Assembly: GCF_000224085.1 (NCBI RefSeq)
Contig: NC_015945.1
Location: forward strand, 1,623,501-1,687,500
Reading direction: 5' to 3'
From: Allomuricauda ruestringensis DSM 13258
GTDB taxonomy: Bacteria; Bacteroidota; Bacteroidia; Flavobacteriales; Flavobacteriaceae
DNA: 64,000 nt
Under the pieces are notes generated by a model. It had not been told where the DNA came from and made no database searches. It was given only the letters and a program-made list of their open reading frames with translations. Below are positions 41,202 through 48,408 of this stretch, one piece after another. A program made the position numbers and the translations under genes. Numbering within the stretch: position 1 is the first letter of the stretch; every line of letters starts with the position of its first letter.

Positions 41202-42416
41202 TTAGAAATGTACCTCTACTTGTAAGCGATACATTAATGTATCAAATCCATCATCTATGTTTAAATAGCTTAAATCGGTTTGCACCTTTAACTTATGACC
41301 TGCTATATATTTTGAGAGACCTAAGGTGTATTGTGTTTCAGGTGTTTTTCCAGTTATGTTGTAATCCAATTTAATGTTGGTGTACCTGGCAGATACTTCC
41401 CAATTATTTTTAAACAGGTAACCCGATTGAAGGTTAAGCCCCCTTCCCACTTGTACAACATCTCCTGTTTCGGTATTGTCCGAGTTTATGGCTATTGGGT
41501 TGTCCGCATCACGATCTGCATATTCGCCCATCAGGGAAAATCCATTGTACTTGAACATGAAATCCAAGAACAATGTAGAGATGTCGGTTTCGTATAAACC
41601 TATGTCCGTAAACATGTAAGTGCCCATGTTGCTTCGGGTCTTTACTGCATCATTATTAAGGTCGTATGTGGCTGCAACCATTAATTTTGGAGTCGTTTCC
41701 CGGCTTAGGTCAGCTCCTTTATAATCCCCTTTGGCTGTGAACTTTCCAAAGGGCAATAACTCTAGTCTTGTGGTGTATTGATGCCCTCCTAAATTACCTT
41801 CGGTAACATTTCTTCCATCTCCTTGGGATAAGGCGAATTTTTCACGCACCAAAAATGTGTCGCCCAAATAAAAATGATGCCTAAGCTGAAAGCCCATATC
41901 CCTGTCGATAGTAAATCTGCTATTTAGTAAGGACCGATCTACTTGTTGAAGGTTTCCCGATGAGATGACCCTTTCAATATTGCCGGGCAACTTTGTTTGT
42001 CCAAACCAAAGTTCAAAGTTTTGGTAAAAGTTCCACATTACAACTGCATCTAAAATGTATCGAGGTGTATTTCTTGTGAATTCCGAGCCTCCAGAAAGGT
42101 CCCTATTGGAAAGGCCAAGTTCTATTTTGTACTTGAGTTTTGGGGAATAGGCAAAACCATCAAATTTTAATCGGGCTCGCCTGACCAAAAAGTTCTGTTC
42201 AGGGCTGGCAAATTCATTTTCACCATCGTCTGTCCAACTAAAATTGGACAATAGTTGTATTCTTGTCCCCACCTTCATGGACCAAGTGCTATCCTTTCCA
42301 ACTATGTTAAGCAATCCATTGCCAAACTTTGTCGGGGATATCTCTTGGGAATAAGAAAATTGTGCGTATGTAAATATTAAGAAGAAGCCGATTAAGGCTA
42401 ACTTTTTGGTATTCAT
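41202..42416 (-). CDS. OprO/OprP-type porin, probably phosphate-linked
   Basis: A 404-residue outer-membrane barrel of the phosphate-selective porin family (PF07396). Signal MNTKKLALIGFFLIFTYAQF precedes the usual start VGTRIQLLSNFSWTDDG and repeating strands ending LQVEVHF at the C-terminus with the terminal aromatic. The start ATG at 42416 is taken over the GTG one codon earlier. Next to the phosphate carrier, it would pass phosphate through the outer membrane. TTAAC repeats upstream (42460-42480) and between the two genes (41180-41200) may be binding sites, which is inference. Confidence 0.88.
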   Translation of the reverse strand: MNTKKLALIGFFLIFTYAQFSYSQEISPTKFGNGLLNIVGKDSTWSMKVGTRIQLLSNFSWTDDGENEFASPEQNFLVRRARLKFDGFAYSPKLKYKIELGLSNRDLSGGSEFTRNTPRYILDAVVMWNFYQNFELWFGQTKLPGNIERVISSGNLQQVDRSLLNSRFTIDRDMGFQLRHHFYLGDTFLVREKFALSQGDGRNVTEGNLGGHQYTTRLELLPFGKFTAKGDYKGADLSRETTPKLMVAATYDLNNDAVKTRSNMGTYMFTDIGLYETDISTLFLDFMFKYNGFSLMGEYADRDADNPIAINSDNTETGDVVQVGRGLNLQSGYLFKNNWEVSARYTNIKLDYNITGKTPETQYTLGLSKYIAGHKLKVQTDLSYLNIDDGFDTLMYRLQVEVHF

Positions 42417-42507
42417 CACGGTACTAGTTTTTGTCGTTGCAAATAACCGTACCCAATGTTAAGTTAACATTTCCTCTATGTTATTTTATGGATGTTATTT
42501 TTAATAA

Positions 42508-42532
42508 AAAGGCTACCTTCTAGAAGGTAGCC
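42508..42532 (-). terminator. Terminator-shaped palindrome upstream of the porin
   Basis: An 11-bp perfect stem GGCTACCTTCT/AGAAGGTAGCC with no loop bases, followed on the minus strand by TTTTTATT. No gene on the minus strand precedes it here, so it may end an unseen transcript from the stem-loop region or attenuate the porin mRNA. Confidence 0.5.
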
Positions 42533-42647
42533 ATCAGATTTCAGAGAATAGTCGACAAAAACTAATATCCGTAAAGAAATCCTTAGTCAAAATTCAACTA
42601 TGGAAATTTCTTTACTGTAATTTTAAGTTTAAGTAATTATTAAACAT

Positions 42648-42809
42648 TGAACTCGTCTTGAGTTACCAATATTCGCTGCAAATTCCTCTTTTGCGCCCAT
42701 ATTTCGTCTTTTTCTCCCCCCGTAGCCCTGCTATGGGGCTCAAAAAAACCTTCATCTGGACACAAAATCTTTAACTTTCGCTTGAATTTGACAACTCAAG
42801 ACGAGTTCA
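42648..42809. repeat. 162-bp inverted-repeat element A
   Basis: The ends TGAACTCGTCTTGAGTT (42648-42664) and AACTCAAGACGAGTTCA (42793-42809) are exact 17-base reverse complements, and each arm is itself a small hairpin (AACTC/GAGTT). The centre has the hairpin CCCGTAGCCCTGCTATGGGG. The layout and the central GTAGCC..GCTAT match element B at 44242. No ORF is present, so it is a non-coding, MITE-like or REP-like repeat. Confidence 0.7.
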
Positions 42810-42883
42810 TTGCTTACTAAGGTGATATCCAGTTTTCTTGGTGTATAATCTAGGTTAAATGTATATTGCGCCTATAGTTGAGT

Positions 42884-44242
42884 ATGAACTGGGAACAATT
42901 ACTTTCTTTAAAACGTCACGGCGACACAGGTAAACGATTACGAAAGGAACAGAACGAAACCCGTTTGGGTTTTGAGGTGGACTACGACCGAATCATTTTT
43001 TCGTCTGCTTTTAGGAGCTTGCAGGACAAGACCCAAGTGTTTCCAATGCCCATAGCCGTTGGGTCCCAAAAGAATTTTGTGCATACCCGCCTTACACATA
43101 GTTTGGAGGTATCGGTGGTGGGAAGAAGCCTTGGACGCATTGCAGGACAGCAAATTTTGTCGAAATATCCGTTTTTGTCCGAAGTGCACGGTCACCATTT
43201 TAATGATTTTGGAGCTATAGTTGCCGCTGCGGCCCTAGCCCACGATATTGGCAATCCTCCATTTGGACACAGTGGGGAAAAGGCCATTGGAAATTATTTT
43301 AAACAAGGCAAAGGAAAGTTCTATGAAGATGTGTTGACTTCTGAGGAGTACCAAGACCTTATCGATTTTGAAGGGAACGCCAACGGTTTTAAACTCTTGA
43401 CCGAGTCTCGCGAAGGCGTTCCGGGAGGTCTCCGGTTGAGTTATGCCACTTTGGGCGCATTTATAAAATATCCAAAAGCCTCCTTGCCCAAAAAGCCATC
43501 CAGAAGCATCGTGGATAAAAAGTTCGGGTTCTTTCAATCGGAGAAATCATTTTTTAATGAGCTAGTGGAAGAAATTGGTCTATTGCCCAACCCCAACCAT
43601 CCCGAAACAGGATTTTTAAGACACCCACTTACCTATTTGGTCGAGGCTGCCGATGATATCTGTTACACCATCATCGATTTTGAGGATGGAATCAACCTGG
43701 GGCTCATTCCAGAGGAATATGCATTGGAGTATTTGATCAACTTGGTGAAGGATAACATCAACACCAAAAAATATAATGCCATGACCACCTCAAGCGATCG
43801 GTTGAGTTATTTGAGGGCACTTGCCATTAGCACCTTGATCGGGGATGCCGTGGATGTTTTTGTGAAGAATGAGGCTAAAATCCTTAATGGAGCGTTTGAT
43901 GTTTCTCTGTTGGACAAGGGAAAATATAGGGCTCAGGTAGAGGACATCATCAAATTGAGCGTAGAGAAAATCTATCAATCCACCGAAGTGGTCGATAAGG
44001 AACTGGCAGGTTACCGTATAATTTCGGACCTGTTGGACATGTACACTACGGCCTTGATCAATGTAAAAGAGAGGGAGGATACCAATTATGACCGATTGCT
44101 GATCAAAAGTTTACCTAAAAACTATCAGAATACAGATAAATCGATTTATAAAATATTGTTGGACACCAGTTGTTTCGTGGCCAGCTTATCCGATAGCGCA
44201 GCAGTGCACATTCATGATAAATTAACCGGGAGAAAGATCTAA
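42884..44242 (+). CDS. dgt: Deoxyguanosinetriphosphate triphosphohydrolase
   Basis: Hydrolyses dGTP to deoxyguanosine and triphosphate. The 452-residue HD-domain enzyme has HTRLTHSLEVSVVGRSLG and the metal site ALAHDIGNPPFGHSGE, with YLVEAADDICYTIIDFEDG further on, as in Dgt and related dNTPases. The track-like frame begins with TTG at 42878, but the ATG at 42884 (MNWEQLLSLKRHGD) is preferred. Its TAA stop at 44240-44242 is the first base of stem-loop element B. Cytoplasmic. Nucleotide specificity (dGTP) is by family. Confidence 0.93.
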   Translation: MNWEQLLSLKRHGDTGKRLRKEQNETRLGFEVDYDRIIFSSAFRSLQDKTQVFPMPIAVGSQKNFVHTRLTHSLEVSVVGRSLGRIAGQQILSKYPFLSEVHGHHFNDFGAIVAAAALAHDIGNPPFGHSGEKAIGNYFKQGKGKFYEDVLTSEEYQDLIDFEGNANGFKLLTESREGVPGGLRLSYATLGAFIKYPKASLPKKPSRSIVDKKFGFFQSEKSFFNELVEEIGLLPNPNHPETGFLRHPLTYLVEAADDICYTIIDFEDGINLGLIPEEYALEYLINLVKDNINTKKYNAMTTSSDRLSYLRALAISTLIGDAVDVFVKNEAKILNGAFDVSLLDKGKYRAQVEDIIKLSVEKIYQSTEVVDKELAGYRIISDLLDMYTTALINVKEREDTNYDRLLIKSLPKNYQNTDKSIYKILLDTSCFVASLSDSAAVHIHDKLTGRKI

Positions 44243-44456
44243 GAGCCTGTTTAGGAATTTGTGATTGTTTTGTTATGCCCCTTTTTTGTTGCCAACGCAC
44301 TATCTGGCCCCTCTTTCAAAGGTCAAATCGTTGACCTTTTTCATCGGTCCTGTTATAATTTTGAACCGTAGCCACGGCTATGCTTAAAAATTATGCCTCA
44401 AACTGCATCAGAAATAGCCTATATCAATTCCAATCACAAATTCCTAAACAGGCTCT
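44242..44456. repeat. 215-bp inverted-repeat element B between convergent genes
   Basis: Exact 26-base inverted ends lie at 44242-44267 (starting AGAGCCTGTTTAGG) and 44431-44456 (ending CCTAAACAGGCTCT). The centre is another imperfect palindrome around CCGTAGCCACGGCTATGC with AATTTT arms. The left end meets the TAA stop of dgt and the right end meets the TAG stop of the DUF3078 gene, so the element fills the space exactly. It could fold as one long hairpin and act as a two-way terminator. Same class as element A. Confidence 0.75.
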
Positions 44457-45513
44457 AAAAGGAGTAAAGCAATCCTACTCCAAGCAACTGCTTAAACTGT
44501 ATTTTGGCTATTCCGGGGTCTATTACAGTACCATCTTCCGCGATTACCTCATCAAATTTTGTGTCATCATCAAAGATGAGATGGGTACCGATATTGGCAT
44601 TGAGATACTCGTTCACCTTAAGGTTAAAATTCAATTCCCAATCCACATCTATATTTCCAAAACTCCGAACATAGTCCGTGTAAAGATTGATTCTGTGGCT
44701 CATTAAAACATTACGAGCAATTTCCGTGTCCCAACTATTGGTTATTAAAAAACCGAGTTCCAAAAAAACGTTTTTACCTTTTTCCACACCAAAAGCTCCT
44801 TGATTGGACAGTACTTCATCCAGAACAAAAGTGGATTTCATGGTTGCGGGAGAAATATATAGGTTGAAGTTGTCCTTGGGCGGGATATAGGATGTACCGA
44901 CACCGACAAACAGATACCCGGGAGCCATAAACCTGGAAATCGGGTTTTCTCTATCGGGATATTTATAACCGTTGGAAAACTGGGTCCGCAAATTTGCCTT
45001 TACGGAATAATACCAGTTAGTGATGGTATCTTTTCTAAAACTTAGGGTGGTGGACAATCGAATCTGGTCGTCCGTTTTTCTTAGTTTCCTCCCTTCTTGT
45101 GCATTAAGGCCATATCTAAGTTGAACCTCGTTGTTCCAGTTTAAATATCGGAACTTATAATTCCGTGAAAAATCTGCACTTGCCAGTGCAGAAATCGAGT
45201 TGTCACCACCAGCATTCCAGTTTACAAACGATACTTCGCTTACGTTAAGTCCAAATTTGTTCACTTTTTTCCAAAATGATGTTGGCTTAAAACGATTGTA
45301 CCAAATACTCAAAGGTTTTACACGATTGAGGACAGTACGGGGGTCGGTGAGCTTGGCATTCCTTGTGAGATATTTTAGCTTGACATCTTTGATGCGAACA
45401 ATTTTAAAACCAGTATCGGTGCTGTCGGGTTCAAAAACCTTTAAACGGGTTATCTGTGCATTGGCAGATAAGAAAACAGTAAGGAATAGAATCAAAAAAC
45501 AATTTATTCGCAT
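44455..45513 (-). CDS. DUF3078 outer-membrane-type protein
   Basis: A 352-residue member of the DUF3078 family, found in Bacteroidota. Signal MRINCFLILFLTVFLSANA is followed by VLNRVKPLSIWYNRFKPTSF, the family core WKKVNKFGLNVSEVSFVNWN with AGGDNSISALASADF and many alternating aromatic strands (YKFRYLNWNNEVQLRYGL, YYSVKANLRTQFSNGYK), so it is a beta-barrel ending in a terminal Phe. The function is unknown. Its start overlaps the upstream dxs stop by 10 bases. Element B follows its stop. Confidence 0.88.
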   Translation of the reverse strand: MRINCFLILFLTVFLSANAQITRLKVFEPDSTDTGFKIVRIKDVKLKYLTRNAKLTDPRTVLNRVKPLSIWYNRFKPTSFWKKVNKFGLNVSEVSFVNWNAGGDNSISALASADFSRNYKFRYLNWNNEVQLRYGLNAQEGRKLRKTDDQIRLSTTLSFRKDTITNWYYSVKANLRTQFSNGYKYPDRENPISRFMAPGYLFVGVGTSYIPPKDNFNLYISPATMKSTFVLDEVLSNQGAFGVEKGKNVFLELGFLITNSWDTEIARNVLMSHRINLYTDYVRSFGNIDVDWELNFNLKVNEYLNANIGTHLIFDDDTKFDEVIAEDGTVIDPGIAKIQFKQLLGVGLLYSF

Positions 45514-47282
45514 TGGTCTAAGGTTGATTGTATGTATGAATGTATTGTATCAAAATCTATACCAGCCAATTGATGGGTCTCGGGTATGGTGCCATGCTCA
45601 ACAAATTGATCGGGAACTCCAAATATTTTAACAGGTTTTGACAATCCCTCTTCATTGGCAAACGCTATGACGGCCGAACCAAAACCACCCATTTTGGTAC
45701 CATCCTCTACAGTAATAATGTACTTATATTGGTTAAAAATAGTACGTAGTGTATTCTTGTCCAAGGGTTTTACAAAACGCATATCGTAATGGCCAACTTT
45801 TTCAGAACCATCTAAATTTTTAATGAGGTCAGCGATAATGTTACCTATGTGACCCATGGTAAGTACCGCAATTTCGGAACCTTCTTTCAAACATCGGGCC
45901 TTACCAATTTCAATGGCCTCAAAATCATTGTTCCAATCAACATGTACACCATGCCCTCTTGGGTATCGTATGGCAATGGGGTTATTTAGCCCCAATTGTG
46001 CGGTGTACATTATATTTCGGAGTTCCATTTCGTTCATTGGAGCAAAAATGATGAAGTTTGGGATGCAGCGTAAATAGGCCATATCAAAAACGCCATGGTG
46101 TGTAGGCCCATCCTGTCCCACCAAACCAGCACGGTCCAAACAAAAAATAACCGGAAGCTTTTGTAGGGCCACATCATGTATCACCTGGTCATAGGCCCGT
46201 TGTAAAAAAGTGGAATAAATATTACAAAAAGGCACCAAACCTTGCGTGGCCATTCCTGCAGCCAAGGTAACGGCATGTTGTTCGGCTATCCCTACATCAA
46301 AGGCACGGTCGGGCATTTGATCCATCATAAACTTTAGCGAGCTGCCACTGGGCATGGCGGGGGTAATCCCAACAATATTTTTATTTTTTTTGGCCAATTC
46401 CACCATGGTGTATCCGAAAACATCTTGATATTTTGGAGGTCCATTCTGCCCAGATTTTTTCAGACGTTCCCCGGTAACCTTGTCAAACTTTCCTGGAGCA
46501 TGGTACACCACTTGGTCTTCCTCGGCCTGTTTTAAACCTTTTCCCTTCGTAGTGATGATATGAAGCAACTTTGGACCTTCAACATGCTTTAGCCTTTCCA
46601 GTTCCTTGACCAAGGCTTTTACATCATGACCGTCAATAGGACCGGAGTAGTTGAGGTTGAGACATTCAAAAATATTTTCGTCCTTGGCGGTACCTGCCTT
46701 TACATTGGTAAGGTATTTTTTTAGGGCTCCAACGCTGGGGTCGATTCCAATAGCATTGTCATTGAGCACGATTAATGCGTTTACATTGGTCACTCCGAGA
46801 TGGTTCAATCCTTCAAAGGCCATTCCGCTGGCAATGGAGGCATCGCCCACTACGGCAATATGCTGTTTGGTATAATTGCCCTTTAATTGGGATGCCATTG
46901 CCATTCCTAATATGGCCGAGATGGCTGTGGAGCTGTGCCCCGTTCCAAAATCATCGTATTCGCTTTCAGTTCTTTTTGGAAAACCACTAATTCCGCCCAA
47001 TTGACGATTGGTTTCAAAAATTTCCTTTCGTCCGGTCAAAATTTTATGTCCGTAGGCTTGGTGGCCCACATCCCAGATAAGTTTGTCGTTGGGAGTGTTG
47101 AACACATAATGTAGGGCAATGGTAAGTTCCACGACCCCCAAACTTGCACCTAAATGCCCTTCTTTGGTGGAAACAATATCAATAATAAACTCCCTCAATT
47201 CTTGGGCGAGTCGGGGCAACTCATCCAAAGGTATTTTTTTGAGGTCTTCGGGGAATTCGATATGTGGTAACAGCCTTTCCAA
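45504..47282 (-). CDS. dxs: 1-deoxy-D-xylulose-5-phosphate synthase
   Basis: First enzyme of the MEP pathway to isoprenoids, joining pyruvate and glyceraldehyde phosphate with thiamine diphosphate. Motifs seen: DVGHQAYGHKILTGR, VVGDASIASGMAFEGLNHLG, the catalytic-glutamate segment VGIAEQHAVTLAAGMATQG, and DRAGLVGQDGPTHHGVFD. No ATG fits the N-terminus. A TTG at 47282 (giving MERLLPHIEFPEDLKK) matches homologue length, while another TTG at 47315 would add 11 residues. It supplies precursors for the polyprenyl synthase and lycopene cyclase at 60.8-62.9 kb. Overlaps the DUF3078 gene by 10 bases. Confidence 0.94.
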   Translation of the reverse strand: MERLLPHIEFPEDLKKIPLDELPRLAQELREFIIDIVSTKEGHLGASLGVVELTIALHYVFNTPNDKLIWDVGHQAYGHKILTGRKEIFETNRQLGGISGFPKRTESEYDDFGTGHSSTAISAILGMAMASQLKGNYTKQHIAVVGDASIASGMAFEGLNHLGVTNVNALIVLNDNAIGIDPSVGALKKYLTNVKAGTAKDENIFECLNLNYSGPIDGHDVKALVKELERLKHVEGPKLLHIITTKGKGLKQAEEDQVVYHAPGKFDKVTGERLKKSGQNGPPKYQDVFGYTMVELAKKNKNIVGITPAMPSGSSLKFMMDQMPDRAFDVGIAEQHAVTLAAGMATQGLVPFCNIYSTFLQRAYDQVIHDVALQKLPVIFCLDRAGLVGQDGPTHHGVFDMAYLRCIPNFIIFAPMNEMELRNIMYTAQLGLNNPIAIRYPRGHGVHVDWNNDFEAIEIGKARCLKEGSEIAVLTMGHIGNIIADLIKNLDGSEKVGHYDMRFVKPLDKNTLRTIFNQYKYIITVEDGTKMGGFGSAVIAFANEEGLSKPVKIFGVPDQFVEHGTIPETHQLAGIDFDTIHSYIQSTLDQCE

Positions 47283-47366
47283 TGAATAAAAAACAAAAGT
47301 ATTGATTCTCCCCAAGATTATTTTATGTGTAGCTTAGCAATCTCTTGAAAAATGACATAAAAAATC

Positions 47367-47816
47367 GTGGAGGATCCGTTTGATGACAATTATTTTATGA
47401 AGAAAGCCATGCAAGAGGCGGAAATAGCCTTTGAAAATGGCGAAGTTCCCGTTGGAGCGGTTATCGTAACAAACAATCGAATCATTGGGAGGGCCCATAA
47501 CCTTACGGAACGTTTAAAGGATGTTACGGCCCATGCCGAGATGCAGGCGATTACCGCTGCTTCCAATTTTTTGGGCGGAAAATACCTTCAGGGCTGTACG
47601 TTGTACGTTACTTTGGAACCCTGTCAAATGTGTGCGGGCGGTTTGTATTGGAGCCAAATTTCGAGAGTGGTCTACGGGGCTTCGGATTTAGAACGCGGAT
47701 TTAGCGTTATGGGAGGCCATTTGCATCCAAAGACAGAAGTTGTTGGTGGGGTAATGGAAAAGGAAGCTTCCGAGCTGTTAAAGCGATTCTTCATTCAAAG
47801 AAGAAACCTGAATTAA
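47367..47816 (+). CDS. tadA: tRNA adenosine deaminase / nucleoside deaminase
   Basis: A 149-residue zinc deaminase that makes inosine-34 in tRNA-Arg. The zinc site is VTAHAEMQAI (His56, Glu58) and EPCQMCAGG (Cys86, Cys89). The first possible start is GTG at 47367, giving the MEDPFDDNYFMKKAMQEAE opening usual in flavobacteria; an ATG at 47397 would shorten it by ten residues. It diverges from dxs with 84 bases between. Deaminases of this group can act on other nucleosides, but TadA is the most likely. A shared terminator separates it from the cold-shock gene. Confidence 0.9.
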   Translation: MEDPFDDNYFMKKAMQEAEIAFENGEVPVGAVIVTNNRIIGRAHNLTERLKDVTAHAEMQAITAASNFLGGKYLQGCTLYVTLEPCQMCAGGLYWSQISRVVYGASDLERGFSVMGGHLHPKTEVVGGVMEKEASELLKRFFIQRRNLN

Positions 47817-47818
47817 AC

Positions 47819-47846
47819 AAAAAACCCCGACATCGCCAGGGTTTTT
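47819..47846. terminator. Bidirectional terminator between tadA and the cold-shock gene
   Basis: AAAACCC and GGGTTTT arms with an 11-base loop and A/T runs on both sides can end both convergent genes. Confidence 0.65.
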
Positions 47847-47871
47847 AAATCAAAATCAAAATAAAATATTA

Positions 47872-48066
47872 TTATCCGATTACTTGCACTTGTGCAGCAA
47901 CCACTCCTTTTCTTCCTTCTTCTTCAATGTATTCTACTTTGTCGCCTTCGTTCAATTCCACACCGTTCAATGCCGTAGCATGAACAAAAATATCTTTTCC
48001 TGTGTCGTCGTTTGTAATAAACCCAAAACCTTTGGATTCATTGAAAAATTTTACTGTACCAGTCAT
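47872..48066 (-). CDS. Cold-shock protein, CspA family
   Basis: A 64-residue nucleic-acid chaperone that melts RNA structures, chiefly after cold shock or in rapid growth. The RNP motifs KGFGFI and DIFVHATAL are both intact, and the start [20 protein letters not shown] is the usual one. There are several cold-shock paralogues in flavobacteria, so whether this one is cold-induced cannot be said. Single gene with a terminator after it. Confidence 0.96.
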   Translation of the reverse strand: MTGTVKFFNESKGFGFITNDDTGKDIFVHATALNGVELNEGDKVEYIEEEGRKGVVAAQVQVIG

Positions 48067-48147
48067 TAAAAATAAATAAATGTTAAATTACGAATGTAAC
48101 TTTTTTTGTGGCTGATTGGATAAAAAGAAGTTTAAATCTTAAGAAAA

Positions 48148-48408
48148 TTATTGATTTTTTGTCTTTTTGCGCTCTTTTTCTTGCATTTTCTTAATATTTT
48201 CCTTAGTAAGCATATAATCTTTCATGTTTTTGCCTTGGCTCTCTTTCCATAGAAAAAGGGGCATGGCCACCAAAAAGAGACCTACGGTACCTCCTCCAAC
48301 ATATTTTTGGGCATCCGGATGATCTTCATCCAAAGAAAGGCCATAGAAGATTGCAGCAAAAGAAGCTATCATGATAAGGAAAATGATATGTTTTAGTTTG
48401 ATTTTCAT
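48148..48408 (-). CDS. Small membrane protein of unknown function
   Basis: An 86-residue product with two hydrophobic helices (LKHIIFLIMIASFAAIFYGL and VGGGTVGLFLVAMPLFLW) and a strongly basic tail (KKMQEKERKKTKNQ). I recognise no family. It starts with a 4-base overlap of the CLC gene stop (ATG at 48408), so it is translated from the same message, and it may assist or sit beside that channel. Function unknown. Confidence 0.72.
   Translation of the reverse strand: MKIKLKHIIFLIMIASFAAIFYGLSLDEDHPDAQKYVGGGTVGLFLVAMPLFLWKESQGKNMKDYMLTKENIKKMQEKERKKTKNQ

Larger units (their letters stand above)
42420..42877. other. Intergenic region with two hairpin structures
   Basis: No gene is seen. A near-perfect palindrome GGCTACCTTCT/AGAAGGTAGCC (42511-42532) is followed on the minus strand by a T run, and a 162-base inverted-repeat element covers 42648-42809. 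The 5' leader of the porin (with TTAAC repeats) and the leader of dgt take up the ends. Nothing else is apparent. Confidence 0.6.

Noticed and set aside
42648..44456. CRISPR array from the repeated arms near dgt
   Set aside because: Arms are inverted rather than direct, only two per element, without evenly spaced spacers.
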